Notes: generated by a model not told the origin, from the sequence alone. A stretch of DNA of 64,000 bases from Metabacillus crassostreae (GCF_016908395.1 NZ_JAFBDU010000003.1:310001-374000); one strand, 5' to 3'; shown: positions 1-9,421, numbered from the stretch's first letter. A program made the numbers and translations.

Positions 1-10
1 CACAAAATTT

Positions 11-1807
11 TTAATCTAATTTGAATTGCTTTGATATGTTAGATAATGAATTGGATAGTCCTTTTAATTGTAAGCCAATTTCATGCGTGCTTTCCATCTG
101 ATGTATTTGGTTATCACTTGTTGAAAGCATTTGTTCTGTACTAGCTAGTGTTTCTTGTGAGATTGATGCAAAGCTTAAAGTTCCTTCCTCTAAGTCTGGA
201 AGTACCAATTTTAAGCCTTGAAGCTCTCCTTGCATGCCTTGAAGCTTCTTACTTACGGTATCAATTTCTATCATTAGTTCATCAAAGGATGCTTTTGAAT
301 CATTTGCAGTTTCTAGATTATGTCTTATTTTCATTAACATATCTCCAAATTCTTTAGTAGCACGAATCGTTACTTCTTCCATTTCAGAAATTGATTTTGA
401 AATATCTACAGTAGCAGAAGAAGATTGGTCTGCTAGTTTCTTTACCTCGTCTGCTACAACAGCAAATCCTTTGCCTGCTTCTCCTGCTCTGGCAGCTTCG
501 ATTGTTGCATTAAGTGCTAATAACTTTGTTTGATCTGCGACACCTTTTATTAATCCTACAAGGCTAGTTATTGAAGAAGAGTGATTCCTTACCTGTTGTA
601 TTGTTGTGGTCATATGCTCGAAATCCTGCTCAAAGCTATGGATGGTATTAATTAAGTGCATGTTGTTCTTTTCTCCACGTTTAGCGGATGAATTCATATC
701 TTCAGAGCTCTGAAAAACAGTATTCATTCCAGAAATCAACAGTTCGATTTTTTGTTTTATTGATTGAAAACCGGTTACACTTCTCTCTGAGCTACTCACC
801 GTCTGCTCCGCTCCAAGCTTTACAACATTAATTGCTTCAATTAAATGACGACTATACGAAAGCGCATTTTCTGAAGAATCACTCAATTTTTCACCTGTGC
901 ATTCAAGCTCTGTTGTTGTTTCATTGATTTCATTAATAACAACCCTCATTTGTTCAATCATCATATTAAAGCTTACTTTCAAAGATTGAAGCTCAGGAAT
1001 TGTGGTATTAATTAAGGCTTTTTTATTTAAATTACCCTCACGGACCTCTGTCATAACATATCTAAGTTCGTTTAAAGGGTTCGTTAGACTACGAACAAAA
1101 AGAATTAAAAGAATCGTTGAGATAACCAAACTCACAACTACTACAAGGATCATAAATTGCGCCATATCATTTACTGGCCCTAGATAAGAATTGGTTGGAA
1201 CGACTAAAATGTATTTACCATTAACCTCTGGCATTTTTATAACTGATATTGTATAGTCTTCACCTTTAATTGTATGATGGAAAACCTCATTTTCCCCATT
1301 AGTAATTTTCTCTTTAAACGATTCATTGAAAGTGATGTTCGATTTATTACTTACCTGAAATGGTTTTATTTCATCGTCTACAAAATAAAACATTTGTGAT
1401 TGTATTTTGTCCTTTGTTAATTGTTTTTGTTGATCACGAACACTAATCTCTAATTGCTGCATAAAATATAAATCATCACTCACATATAAGAATTTCAAAT
1501 TTTTTGCGACATAAGCCATAACTTCTGATTCACGACTTATACGATTTTCGATCGTCTCAATTGTAGTATCTTTTGCCTTCAGGTAGGAGCTAATTCCTAC
1601 TGTAATAATTGAGACAAATAATAAGAAAATAAATAATAGCAATAAACGATTTTTTAGGCTGAATTTTACATACCATTTATCTAAACTACGATTCTGTGCT
1701 GGAGGATCCTCCATTTTTGTGTTCTTTATCATTTCATGCTTTTCTTGTTTAGTTTTTTTCTTATGTATTGCTAACTTTTTTAAGGATTTCGTCCTTTTCT
1801 GTTCCAA
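11..1807 (-). CDS. Methyl-accepting chemotaxis protein
   Basis: Transmembrane chemoreceptor expected to sense an external ligand and control the CheA/CheW kinase. Residues 1-50 form an unusually long lysine-rich cytoplasmic lead. TM1 is about 54-74, the extracellular sensor 75-215, TM2 about 217-238 and HAMP about 239-290. A coiled-coil signalling domain follows, with its tip near residue 429 ([20 protein letters not shown]), the hallmark of the family. At 598 aa it is a normal full-length receptor. The start is a TTG preceded by GGGAGG with 7-nt spacing. The ligand cannot be predicted; I do not recognise the sensor domain beyond its Cache-like size and position. It stands alone, next to yqeW, outside the block conserved with B. 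subtilis. Confidence 0.93.
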   Translation of the reverse strand: MEQKRTKSLKKLAIHKKKTKQEKHEMIKNTKMEDPPAQNRSLDKWYVKFSLKNRLLLLFIFLLFVSIITVGISSYLKAKDTTIETIENRISRESEVMAYVAKNLKFLYVSDDLYFMQQLEISVRDQQKQLTKDKIQSQMFYFVDDEIKPFQVSNKSNITFNESFKEKITNGENEVFHHTIKGEDYTISVIKMPEVNGKYILVVPTNSYLGPVNDMAQFMILVVVVSLVISTILLILFVRSLTNPLNELRYVMTEVREGNLNKKALINTTIPELQSLKVSFNMMIEQMRVVINEINETTTELECTGEKLSDSSENALSYSRHLIEAINVVKLGAEQTVSSSERSVTGFQSIKQKIELLISGMNTVFQSSEDMNSSAKRGEKNNMHLINTIHSFEQDFEHMTTTIQQVRNHSSSITSLVGLIKGVADQTKLLALNATIEAARAGEAGKGFAVVADEVKKLADQSSSATVDISKSISEMEEVTIRATKEFGDMLMKIRHNLETANDSKASFDELMIEIDTVSKKLQGMQGELQGLKLVLPDLEEGTLSFASISQETLASTEQMLSTSDNQIHQMESTHEIGLQLKGLSNSLSNISKQFKLD

Positions 1808-2110
1808 GCCAAAACCTCCCTATCTCGAGTAAATTCGACTAATTATATCATTGGAATGTTAAGCCAATGTTAAGAATAGGAAGGTCGTCAATAAGTCATA
1901 CTACTTATTTGCTAAATAAATTTTTACCAATTTATGCTACATATTTATTTAATTAGTTAAAGTACACAGAACTAAGATTCTGCTTCTGAAATCGCTTTTT
2001 TAGGTATATCTACCCGAGAAGTGATGTTACTTATTAGATAGCTAAAAGCCCTGACACAATAAAAAAGCAAGGGATTACCCCTTGCTTTTCATTTATATTT
2101 TATTTAGTTT
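1808..2110. other. Intergenic region between yqeW and the chemoreceptor gene
   Basis: About 300 bases without a gene. It holds the yqeW terminator near 2063-2090. At the other end, upstream of the chemoreceptor, there is a TATAAT -10-like element (minus strand, 1842-1847) with two TTAACA direct repeats 5 nt apart (1857-1862 and 1868-1873). The rest is AT-rich and shows nothing I can name. Confidence 0.5.
2063..2090 (-). terminator. Rho-independent terminator of yqeW
   Basis: Inverted repeat AAGCAAGGG / CCCTTGCTT around a short loop, followed on the minus strand by a T-tract, about 20 bases after the yqeW stop. Confidence 0.8.
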
Positions 2111-3742
2111 TTAGTCTCTATGTCCTAAAACAGCTTCAGCAAGATTAACTGAGTGATCTCCAATGCGCTCTAAGTTACTAATAATATCGACAAACACAAT
2201 TCCAGCTGAACCAGTGCATGCACCTTCATTGATTCTTAGGATATGTTTCTTTCTCAAAGTACGTTCCATCTTATCAATTTGTTCTTCAGATTTAAGTACC
2301 TTCATAGCCAATGCTGTGTCTTTATCATCTAAAGCGGTTAGTGCATCTTTTAATGTTTGGATTGTCAAATCAAACATTTCCTCTAAATCTTTTTTAGCTG
2401 AATCTGTTAGCTTAACTTTGTTTGTTATTTGGAATCCAACTAATTCAACAACATTTTCAAAATGATCACCTATACGCTCGATATCTCTAACAGTATCCAT
2501 TAACATACTATGTTCTTCAGATTCTGTTGAAGACATCTCGCTTCTCGAAATCAGTATTAGATAATCTGTTATTTTACGATCCAGATTATTAATTGCATCT
2601 TCAAGTTGCATAGCAGTGTCTGCATTTTTTTGAGAAAATGTTTTTTGATATTCACTAGAAGCTTCTAAACCGATAATCGCAAATTTACCCATTCTTAGCA
2701 CTTCTTCTTTTGCTTGTCCTAAAGCAATTGAAGATGATTGTTCAATAAAAATTGGATCTAGATGTTTTGGTTTGTATTCAATCATAGAATCATCACCTGG
2801 TATTAATTTTGTAACAATCCAAGCGAGTAATCCAATTAATGGTAATTGTATAATTGTATTTGTTAAATTAAATGATCCATGAGCAAACGCAATCGTCATT
2901 TCTGGATTTAAATTCATAGCGTCTTGCAAAAACTGAACGAAGTTAGTAAATAAAGGTAAGAATATTAAAAATATCCCTGTACCTAGTAGGTTGAAAATTA
3001 CGTGTGTTAATGCGGCACGTCTTGCAGCAACTGACGCTCCAATAGATGCTAATACAGCTGTAATTGTTGTACCGATATTGTCACCAAATAATACAGGTAA
3101 AGCTGCACGAATATCCATAAGACCCTGTCCAAATAGCTCTTGGAGTATCCCTATTGTCGCACTTGAGCTTTGGACAATGACGGTGAAAATGGTTCCTACT
3201 AGAACTCCAAGTAAAGGATTTTCACTCATACTAAGAGTTAAATCATGAAACTCTTGTAAGCTACGTAGTGGTTTCATTCCTCCACCCATTAACTCAAGTC
3301 CAAAGAATAAAGCTCCGAATCCAAATACAATTTGCCCAAAATTATGTATTCGTTTATTTTTAAAGAAAAACAATAGTACTGCACCAACAGCAATAATTGG
3401 TAGGGCATAATCTGATATTTTTATCCCTATAATGAAGGCTGTAACGGTTGTTCCTATATTTGCTCCCATGATGACACCAATAGCTTGTCTAAGTGACATA
3501 AACCCAGCACTTACTAAACCTACAGTTATAACTGTTGTTCCGCTGCTAGATTGGATTAAAATAGTTACAATTATACCCGCTAATACACCCATTATAGGAT
3601 TCGTTGTAAACTTATCTAATATATCTCTAAGTTTATCACCCGCTGAGCGTTGGAGTCCATCGCCCATGTATTTAATCCCAAAAAGAAATATCCCAAGACC
3701 ACCGATGAATTCAAATATCATCTTTTGGATATCAAGTTCCAA
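2111..3742 (-). CDS. yqeW: Na/Pi cotransporter family protein with PhoU-like domain
   Basis: Predicted sodium-coupled phosphate transporter in the cytoplasmic membrane. The N-terminal ~310 residues carry two inverted Na/Pi-cotransporter repeats, each with the signature QSSS (QSSSGTTV and QSSSATIG), and several hydrophobic segments. The C-terminal ~200 residues are a helical PhoU-like domain. An open frame extends back to 3784, but the stretch between is lysine-rich and contains GAGGGG 9 nt before a TTG at 3742. That gives MELDIQKMIFEF directly before the first membrane segment, so I chose it. In B. subtilis yqeW lies beside mtaB (yqeV); here it sits near yqgB instead. A Pho-box-like repeat lies upstream. 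Transport direction (uptake or efflux) is not evident. Confidence 0.88.
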   Translation of the reverse strand: MELDIQKMIFEFIGGLGIFLFGIKYMGDGLQRSAGDKLRDILDKFTTNPIMGVLAGIIVTILIQSSSGTTVITVGLVSAGFMSLRQAIGVIMGANIGTTVTAFIIGIKISDYALPIIAVGAVLLFFFKNKRIHNFGQIVFGFGALFFGLELMGGGMKPLRSLQEFHDLTLSMSENPLLGVLVGTIFTVIVQSSSATIGILQELFGQGLMDIRAALPVLFGDNIGTTITAVLASIGASVAARRAALTHVIFNLLGTGIFLIFLPLFTNFVQFLQDAMNLNPEMTIAFAHGSFNLTNTIIQLPLIGLLAWIVTKLIPGDDSMIEYKPKHLDPIFIEQSSSIALGQAKEEVLRMGKFAIIGLEASSEYQKTFSQKNADTAMQLEDAINNLDRKITDYLILISRSEMSSTESEEHSMLMDTVRDIERIGDHFENVVELVGFQITNKVKLTDSAKKDLEEMFDLTIQTLKDALTALDDKDTALAMKVLKSEEQIDKMERTLRKKHILRINEGACTGSAGIVFVDIISNLERIGDHSVNLAEAVLGHRD

Positions 3743-3845
3743 AATTTTCAACCCCTCATTCTTCTTCTTTTTTTCGACAAACATCTACAACCCTTTCAAT
3801 TATTAACGAAATATTGATTTTTTGTAAAGGTATTTCGATAAAATA

Positions 3846-3873
3846 TTTACAAAAAATTTACGAAAAATTATTA
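3846..3873 (+). promoter_or_regulatory. Pho-box-like direct repeats
   Basis: Three hexamers with 11-nt period: TTTACA, TTTACG and TTATTA at 3846, 3857 and 3868, each separated by AAAAA. The known PhoP half-site is TT(A/T/C)ACA with 5 +/- 2 nt spacing. The site lies between divergent yqeW and yqgB, in very AT-rich DNA, so chance is a real alternative. Confidence 0.35.
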
Positions 3874-3884
3874 AAACGCTTTCA
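3871..3884 (-). promoter_or_regulatory. Possible cre (CcpA) site
   Basis: On the minus strand the sequence reads TGAAAGCGTTTTAA, matching the catabolite-response consensus TGWAANCGNTNWCW at all but one position. It lies about 130 bases upstream of yqeW and 100 upstream of yqgB. No expression evidence is available. Confidence 0.35.
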
Positions 3885-3982
3885 TTAAGTCGATAATTTG
3901 TTTATTATAACTTTCCTTGTAATCTCATCACATCACATATAAAATAAAGTCGTATAAAAAAGAAGGATGTGTCTTTAAGCAG

Positions 3983-4786
3983 ATGAATGTATTTAAACAG
4001 CTTTTCTCAAGCATATACTCACCTAAAACGATCTCTACATTTCGTTTTCAAGGAATAGGTAAAACAATTCTTTTTGTTTTTCTTCTAGCTTTACTAAGTA
4101 CAATACCAACAGCTTTTCATTTTACAAATGGATTAGTAGACGGCTTAAAAGGTTTTGATGAAACTTTACGAAATGATTTACCCTCATTTTCAATTGAAGA
4201 TGGCAAATTAAGTGCAGACACTGATGCGCCAGTAGAAATTAGAAAAGATAATTTTATTATTATCTTAGATGATACAGGAGCTTTTGGTGTTGATGAGCTT
4301 GAAGCAAAGCAAAATGCAATTGGTATTTTAGATGACCGATTTGTTTTTGCAGCAAACGGGCAAGCGCAGACATATGAATATAATTTAATGAACATGTCTT
4401 TAACTAGTGAAGACTTGATTGAGGTTTCAAGTCAATTTAATGATCTATTGCCTATAATAATCTCCATCCTATTCGTTATTATGTACCTATTTGGAGCATT
4501 TGTTAAATTCTTAGAAATCACTTTTTTAGCTTTATTTGGATTAGTCTTTAAAAATAGCTTAAATCGTAAATTGAATTTTAAACAAATATGGGTGCTAGCT
4601 GCTTATTCAATTACATTGGCTACAATCTTCTTTGTTATTATGGATAGCCTACAAGTATCTGTTCCAAATGGATTTATTATAAATTGGTTTGTTCATGTGA
4701 TTGTACTATATCTAGTATTTAAAGAGATACCACAGTCAAAAAAACCAATTAATACTGATAAGCCACAAACCAAAACCTTGGAATAA
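3983..4786 (+). CDS. yqgB: DUF1189 family membrane protein YqgB
   Basis: Conserved Bacillus membrane protein of unknown function, matching the DUF1189 family in length (267 aa) and layout. There is a hydrophobic segment at about 28-46, an extracytoplasmic portion of about 100 residues rich in Asp/Glu, then three or four membrane spans between about 150 and 250 and a short polar tail. The ATG at 3983 is poorly served: the nearest SD-like sequence, AGAAGG, is about 15 nt upstream. In B. subtilis yqgB lies beside sodA, yqgA and yqfZ; here sodA and yqgA are missing from between yqgB and yqfZ. The gene ends in its own terminator. Confidence 0.85.
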   Translation: MNVFKQLFSSIYSPKTISTFRFQGIGKTILFVFLLALLSTIPTAFHFTNGLVDGLKGFDETLRNDLPSFSIEDGKLSADTDAPVEIRKDNFIIILDDTGAFGVDELEAKQNAIGILDDRFVFAANGQAQTYEYNLMNMSLTSEDLIEVSSQFNDLLPIIISILFVIMYLFGAFVKFLEITFLALFGLVFKNSLNRKLNFKQIWVLAAYSITLATIFFVIMDSLQVSVPNGFIINWFVHVIVLYLVFKEIPQSKKPINTDKPQTKTLE

Positions 4787-4807
4787 AACTTCCAAGGTTT
4801 TTTGTTT
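4773..4807 (+). terminator. Rho-independent terminator of yqgB
   Basis: Eleven-bp stem AAACCTTGGAA / TTCCAAGGTTT with loop TAAAAC and a T-run; the 5' arm overlaps the end of yqgB. Confidence 0.9.
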
Positions 4808-5059
4808 ATTACCTTTTAATAATTTCGACTCAAAAGTGATCGTGTCTTTTTATCTAATTATTTTCATATTCTTTTCTTGAATCCCTTTTCACTCTTCATG
4901 TTAAATCTTCCCTCATACTTTTTGTATCTACTGTTAAAATTCTTGTGAAGCTTATTAAATACACCCTCTAATTAATAAAATTCAGCTTTCCCCTGACATA
5001 TTTTATTAGGACAAGCATAGAATATAGTAGTTTATTAAAAGAAATTGGAGGAAATTATC

Positions 5060-5398
5060 TTGAAGCGACTTTCCCTTTTATTAATTGGTCTATTTCTTTG
5101 TTATATCATTTACTATGACTTTCAATTTGGTACTCTTCCTGCAGTCAGCCAAGCTGCTTCAGATAACAAAACAATTCCTGTTATTAACACATCAACATCC
5201 GTAAGCACAAATATCGATTATTTTGAGCAGAAGGTGCAACAAGGTGACACAGTCTTAACAATAATTGAAAAACATCACAATATGTTGCCTGCATCTATTG
5301 AACAAATAAGCAAGGATTTTGAAGAGCTTAATTCTAATGTAAAAGCAAACTCAATCATAACCGGAAAAATATATCGCTTTCCAGATTATAAACAATAG
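5060..5398 (+). CDS. yqfZ: Membrane-anchored LysM-like protein YqfZ
   Basis: Small exported protein. It has an N-terminal hydrophobic segment (residues about 4-20, a signal anchor), a polar linker, and a C-terminal LysM-like module beginning VQQGDTVLTII and ending with the typical KIYRFPDY, suggesting peptidoglycan binding. Translation probably starts at the TTG at 5060, because GGAGGA (5047-5052) lies 7 nt before it; a TTG at 5045 would overlap that SD. It sits immediately upstream of ispG, exactly as in B. subtilis, with about 130 bases between. The cellular role is not established from sequence. Confidence 0.82.
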   Translation: MKRLSLLLIGLFLCYIIYYDFQFGTLPAVSQAASDNKTIPVINTSTSVSTNIDYFEQKVQQGDTVLTIIEKHHNMLPASIEQISKDFEELNSNVKANSIITGKIYRFPDYKQ

Positions 5399-5530
5399 TT
5401 GTTCCTTGTCTTTTAGTAAGCCTCCCTGTAAAATGAGTTTTGGAGTACAAATTTCAAAGCATGTTTAAAGTTCATTTCATTTTTATAGTTTCAAAAAGCA
5501 ATAAACTTATTTTTAAGGAGCGATTTACAC

Positions 5531-6643
5531 GTGAGTGAAATCATACATCGTACAAAAACCCGTCCAGTAAAAGTGGGAAGCTTAACAATTGGTGGAAATA
5601 ATGAAGTTATTATACAAAGTATGACGACAACAAAAACACATGATGTCGAAGCTACTGTTGCTGAAATAAACAGATTAGAAGAAGCTGGCTGCCAAATTGT
5701 TCGTGTAGCATGTCCTGATGAACGTGCAGCAAATGCTATTGCAGATATAAAAAAACGTATTAATATTCCACTAGTGGTCGATATTCATTTTGATTATAAG
5801 CTTGCTCTAAAAGCAATTGAAGGTGGAGCAGATAAAATCAGAATTAATCCAGGTAATATTGGGAGAAAAGAAAAGGTTGAGGCAGTTGTTAAAGCTGCCA
5901 AAGAACGTAAAATTCCGATTAGAATCGGTGTTAACGCTGGTTCACTTGAAAAAAGAATTTTAGAGAAGTATGGCTATCCAACAGCTGATGGAATGGTTGA
6001 AAGTGCACTTCATCATATAAAAATTCTAGAAGATCTGGATTTCCATGATATTATCGTTTCAATGAAAGCATCTGACGTTAATTTAGCAGTCGAAGCTTAT
6101 GAAAAAGCAGCTAGAGCTTTTGATTATCCTTTACACTTAGGTATTACTGAGTCAGGTACATTGTTTGCAGGTACTGTAAAAAGTGCTGCTGGATTAGGAG
6201 TTATCTTAAACAAAGGAATTGGTAACACTTTACGTATTTCTTTAAGCGCCGATCCAGTCGAGGAAGTAAAAGTGGCTAGAGAATTATTGAAGTCTTTTGG
6301 TTTAGCGGCTAATGCAGCTACTTTGATTTCTTGTCCTACATGTGGAAGAATCGAAATTGATTTAATTAGCATTGCAAATGAGGTAGAAGAATATATTTCA
6401 AAAATTAAAGCTCCTATTAAAGTTGCTGTGTTAGGTTGTGCAGTTAATGGACCAGGAGAAGCACGTGAAGCTGACATTGGTATTGCAGGAGCACGCGGTG
6501 AGGGGCTATTATTCAGAAAAGGTCAAATCGTTCGTAAAGTACCTGAAGAAACAATGGTAGAAGAACTTAAAAAAGAAATTGATAAAATTGCTGAAGAACA
6601 TTATGCAAAACAAGCAGCTGAAAAAGAGAAACTAAATTCATAA
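5531..6643 (+). CDS. ispG: 4-hydroxy-3-methylbut-2-en-1-yl diphosphate synthase
   Basis: Iron-sulfur enzyme of the MEP isoprenoid pathway that converts 2-C-methyl-D-erythritol 2,4-cyclodiphosphate to HMBPP. The N-terminal TIM barrel begins [13 protein letters not shown]. The [4Fe-4S] ligands are visible in CPTCGR (about residue 272) and [11 protein letters not shown] (about 305). At 370 aa it has the usual length of the short bacterial form. The start is GTG at 5531, preceded by AAGGAG. The next pathway enzyme, ispH, is in the same window at 14.2 kb but is not co-transcribed. The C-terminal 20 residues are charged and variable. A strong terminator follows the stop. Confidence 0.98.
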   Translation: MSEIIHRTKTRPVKVGSLTIGGNNEVIIQSMTTTKTHDVEATVAEINRLEEAGCQIVRVACPDERAANAIADIKKRINIPLVVDIHFDYKLALKAIEGGADKIRINPGNIGRKEKVEAVVKAAKERKIPIRIGVNAGSLEKRILEKYGYPTADGMVESALHHIKILEDLDFHDIIVSMKASDVNLAVEAYEKAARAFDYPLHLGITESGTLFAGTVKSAAGLGVILNKGIGNTLRISLSADPVEEVKVARELLKSFGLAANAATLISCPTCGRIEIDLISIANEVEEYISKIKAPIKVAVLGCAVNGPGEAREADIGIAGARGEGLLFRKGQIVRKVPEETMVEELKKEIDKIAEEHYAKQAAEKEKLNS

Positions 6644-6652
6644 AAAATCATC

Positions 6653-6688
6653 AAAAAGGGAATCGGTTTAACCGATTCCCTTTTTGTA
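6653..6688. terminator. Terminator after ispG
   Basis: Inverted repeat AAAAAGGGAATCGGTT / AACCGATTCCCTTTTT. It is nearly perfectly symmetrical with A/T tracts on both sides, so it can serve ispG on the plus strand and the small convergent gene at 6706 on the minus strand. Confidence 0.9.
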
Positions 6689-6705
6689 TTACACTCTACA
6701 CTACA

Positions 6706-6903
6706 CTATTCTTCTTCATGTTCCTCTGGAAGAAGTACTGCCCCTATATTACTATTCATTGATAAAGAAGTATCAATATCATCTTCTAGATGTTTTTCTC
6801 CATAGAATTGATTTTGAATGGCCATATTTGCCTCAGTAGCTTCTTTTTCAAAAATGGTTTCTTTTATTCCATTATGAGTATCTATTGCCTTCTTTTCTTT
6901 CAT
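6706..6903 (-). CDS. Small acidic protein of unknown function
   Basis: I do not recognise this 65-aa product. It is hydrophilic and acidic, with no membrane segment, cysteines or recognisable motif, and ends in a Glu/His-rich tail (PEEHEEE). A Lys-rich start is followed by a region rich in Asn, Glu and Asp. The SD GAGGAGG lies 9 nt before the ATG at 6903; an earlier ATG at 6912 abuts the SD and is unlikely. The good SD, a terminator on each side and its position between ispG and yqfX support a real gene. In B. subtilis ispG and yqfX are neighbours, so this is an extra gene here. Confidence 0.6.
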   Translation of the reverse strand: MKEKKAIDTHNGIKETIFEKEATEANMAIQNQFYGEKHLEDDIDTSLSMNSNIGAVLLPEEHEEE

Positions 6904-6936
6904 ACCAATCATCCTCCTCTAAGGAATATACCAAAA

Positions 6937-6971
6937 ATGAGGGATTGACCAGTAATTGGTCAATCCCTTTC
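6937..6971 (-). terminator. Rho-independent terminator of yqfX
   Basis: Stem GGGATTGACCA / TGGTCAATCCC with a short loop, followed on the minus strand by CTCATTTTT. It lies between yqfX and the small acidic gene, so they are probably separate transcripts. Confidence 0.85.
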
Positions 6972-6987
6972 ATTTAACTCCTACCAT

Positions 6988-7377
6988 TTAAAAGAATGGT
7001 GTGATAAAAATTCCAAGGATAATTGACACAGCACCAATACCTATTGCCCATGCACCAGTACCAGTTGCTCCCCTTCTTCTTGCAATAAAGCCAACAATTA
7101 TACCTGCTGCTCCTAAAATTACAGGTAAAATAAATAATGAGATAATCGATAAAGCTAGAGCTAAAAAGCCCATTCCTCTACCTTCTCCTGCCACTTCATC
7201 TGCCTCTGTGTTAACATCAGCATATTCATTTCTCATATTAATTGGAGCCGCGATTTCTGCAGCTGATTCTGTTTCATAATCTGTTTCAATTTCACGATCT
7301 AGTGGCGTAAATCCCTTGTAATTAGGGTCATCAAAACGATCACGTTCTTTTTCAGTGAACTTATTTTCGTCTGCCAT
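6988..7377 (-). CDS. yqfX: Small membrane protein YqfX
   Basis: 129-aa protein with a charged N-terminal half (residues 1-68) and two hydrophobic segments at about 70-98 and 108-127, separated by an Arg/Gly-rich turn (ARRRGATGTG). Length and position beside ispG match B. subtilis YqfX, a conserved protein of unknown function. The start ATG at 7377 has AAAGGAAGGG 7 nt upstream. The SD could pair with TCCTTT (7396-7401) in a six-bp hairpin. A CATAATAA sequence (minus strand, 7414-7421) resembles the -10 of forespore promoters, but I see no convincing -35. Confidence 0.82.
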   Translation of the reverse strand: MADENKFTEKERDRFDDPNYKGFTPLDREIETDYETESAAEIAAPINMRNEYADVNTEADEVAGEGRGMGFLALALSIISLFILPVILGAAGIIVGFIARRRGATGTGAWAIGIGAVSIILGIFITPFF

Positions 7378-7522
7378 TAAGATCCCTTCCTTTCTAATGT
7401 AAAGGAGCATTTATTATTATGAGCTATAAGTAAAGAACTATAACTGTAAAACTTTTCTGTTCGTTTAAAAAGGCATTATGGTACACTATGTACTAGGATT
7501 TAATTAAAGGAGAGACTTACTT

Positions 7523-8095
7523 ATGTTGCGACTTGGAATAGACATTGATGGGACTGTAACTGATCCACAAACTTTTGTGCCTTATTTAAATAAATCATTT
7601 AATCAATCACTAACATATCATGATTTAAAACAATATGACCTAACAAAGATCTTAAATATTACTGAAGCTGATTTTTGGAAATGGATGGATGAATTTGAAC
7701 CTATAATTTACAAGGAAGCACCACTCGCACATCATGCTAAAATTGTACTTGATGAATGGAAAGATCAACATAAGCTTCTATTTATTAGTGCAAGGAGAAA
7801 ACATTTAGAGGATATAACTTACAATTGGTTTAAAGACAAAGATCTTTATTACCATCACATTGAATTAATCGGAACTCATAATAAGCTTGAAGCTGTTAAA
7901 AATAACAACATATCTATCTTTTTTGAAGACAAGCATGATAACGCATGTATGATTAGTGAAGAGCATAATATTCCTGTTATCTTGTTTAATACACCGTACA
8001 ATCAAGACCCAATTCCCAAGGATGTTATTCGTGTTAATAACTGGTTAGAAGCGAAAAGTTGGGTAAATCAATGGTATGAAGTAAAGGTTTTATAA
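7523..8095 (+). CDS. yqfW: HAD-superfamily nucleotidase-like protein YqfW
   Basis: Putative phosphatase of the 5'(3')-deoxyribonucleotidase-like branch of the HAD superfamily. Motif I is DIDGTVTDP at residues 6-14, with the first Asp as the predicted nucleophile. Motif II is probably LLFISARR, and motif III/IV lies around IFFEDKHDNA, which supplies the acidic metal ligands. At 190 aa it matches B. subtilis YqfW, which sits between yqfX and zur as here. The ATG at 7523 has AAAGGAGA upstream. The substrate is unknown. It is convergent with zur and shares a terminator region with it. Confidence 0.85.
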   Translation: MLRLGIDIDGTVTDPQTFVPYLNKSFNQSLTYHDLKQYDLTKILNITEADFWKWMDEFEPIIYKEAPLAHHAKIVLDEWKDQHKLLFISARRKHLEDITYNWFKDKDLYYHHIELIGTHNKLEAVKNNNISIFFEDKHDNACMISEEHNIPVILFNTPYNQDPIPKDVIRVNNWLEAKSWVNQWYEVKVL

Positions 8096-8100
8096 AGGAT

Positions 8101-8132
8101 AAAAGGCTCTGACACAAGTCAGAGCCCTTTTC
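8101..8132. terminator. Bidirectional terminator between yqfW and zur
   Basis: Symmetrical stem AAAAGGGCTCTGAC / GTCAGAGCCCTTTT (minus sense; one arm lacks one base) with U-tract potential on both strands, between the convergent stops of yqfW and zur. Confidence 0.85.
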
Positions 8133-8156
8133 ATATTCTGTACCACATACATATTC

Positions 8157-8567
8157 TTAATGACATTGCGGACATTTACCATACACTTCAAACTTATGGC
8201 CACTTATATCATAACCTGATAAGTTTCCTTGTAATTGTGACATCGGACAACCAGGAATTTCTTTAGTTTTACCACATTTAAGACAAATAAAATGATGATG
8301 ATGATGCTTTGAATCACAAGTAAATCTAAAATGTTTTTCTCCGGATAATTCTGTCATTTCAAAAATGCCTAAGTCAGCAAATAGAGATAAGTTTCGATAA
8401 ATCGTATCAAAGCTTAATCCAGGGTAATCATCTTTTAATGATTCCAAAACATCTTTTGCTGTTAGATATTTATCAAAATCTGCAAATAACTGCAACATTT
8501 CTTCTCTTTTACTTGTATATTTATAGCCTTTTTCTTTCAGTAAGTCGAGAGCTTCTTGAACATTCAT
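8157..8567 (-). CDS. zur: Fur-family zinc uptake repressor Zur
   Basis: Zinc-responsive transcription repressor of the Fur family. Residues 1-80 are the winged-helix DNA-binding domain. The dimerisation and metal-binding part follows, with a five-His run ([15 protein letters not shown]) and two CxxC pairs (CLKC and CPQC) that make the structural zinc site. 136 aa is typical. It is the last gene of znuC-znuB-zur: its ATG overlaps the znuB stop (ATGA), so it is translationally coupled to the transporter it most likely controls. Fur and PerR are alternatives by family, but the zinc-transporter context favours Zur. Confidence 0.92.
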   Translation of the reverse strand: MNVQEALDLLKEKGYKYTSKREEMLQLFADFDKYLTAKDVLESLKDDYPGLSFDTIYRNLSLFADLGIFEMTELSGEKHFRFTCDSKHHHHHFICLKCGKTKEIPGCPMSQLQGNLSGYDISGHKFEVYGKCPQCH

Positions 8568-9406
8568 GAAACTTTCCCCTTTGTAAATTTAGTCCATAAA
8601 ATTGTTATAACTAAGATTAATACGGATAATATGACAATTGTTCCCCCTGGTGCTAAATCTAAATAATAGGATAGGAATAATCCAATAATAACAGATATTT
8701 CACCAAATAGTACAGAAAAGAAGATTGTCTGCTTAAAGCCCTTTGCAATTCTAATACTAGCAGCAACCGGTAAAGTCATTAATGATGATACAAGTAAAAT
8801 ACCAACAATTCTCATAGAACTAGCAATAACTAATGCCACTAGTAAGATAAAAATAAAATGAATCCACTTTGCATTTATACCTGATGCTGTAGCATGCTCT
8901 TCATCAAACGATAAAAGAAACAGCTCTTTATATAAAAGGAAAATAATTGCAATAACAATAACAGATACAGCAATAATTACATACAAATCAGTGCGACTTA
9001 CTGCACTAATACTTCCAAATAAATAACTAAATAAATCTGTATTAAATCCATCTGCAAGAGAAATAAAAATAACACTAATTCCTACTCCACTTGATAAAAT
9101 AATCGGAATCGCTAGTTCTTGATAATGCTTATAAACCGCTCGTAATTTTTCTACAAGTAATGAACCTGCTACGGAAAAGCCCATACCAAGATAAATTGGA
9201 TTTAACCCTGCAAATGCTGTGAACTTTTTTTCTAAAAGTAAGCTTGCTGCAATTCCAGCTAGTGTTACATGGCTAAGGGCGTCAGCTATTAATGACATTC
9301 TTCTAACAACCACATAAACACCAAGAAGTGGTGCAATTAGACCTATTAATAACCCTGACATAAATGCATTTTGTAAAAATTCATATTCAAAAAGACTGCT
9401 AAACAT
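8564..9406 (-). CDS. znuB: Zinc ABC transporter permease
   Basis: Integral membrane subunit of a high-affinity zinc (ABC-3 family) importer. At 280 aa it has roughly eight hydrophobic segments and the family's conserved features: an N-terminal [20 protein letters not shown] stretch and [10 protein letters not shown], the coupling region. It is preceded by the ATPase gene 15 bases upstream and overlaps zur downstream by 4 bases. The SD GGAGG lies 9 nt before the ATG. No solute-binding protein gene (znuA) is in the window, so it must be encoded elsewhere. B. subtilis keeps the equivalent genes (adcB, adcC) at another locus. Confidence 0.93.
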   Translation of the reverse strand: MFSSLFEYEFLQNAFMSGLLIGLIAPLLGVYVVVRRMSLIADALSHVTLAGIAASLLLEKKFTAFAGLNPIYLGMGFSVAGSLLVEKLRAVYKHYQELAIPIILSSGVGISVIFISLADGFNTDLFSYLFGSISAVSRTDLYVIIAVSVIVIAIIFLLYKELFLLSFDEEHATASGINAKWIHFIFILLVALVIASSMRIVGILLVSSLMTLPVAASIRIAKGFKQTIFFSVLFGEISVIIGLFLSYYLDLAPGGTIVILSVLILVITILWTKFTKGKVS

Positions 9407-9421
9407 TTTTCATATCCTCCA

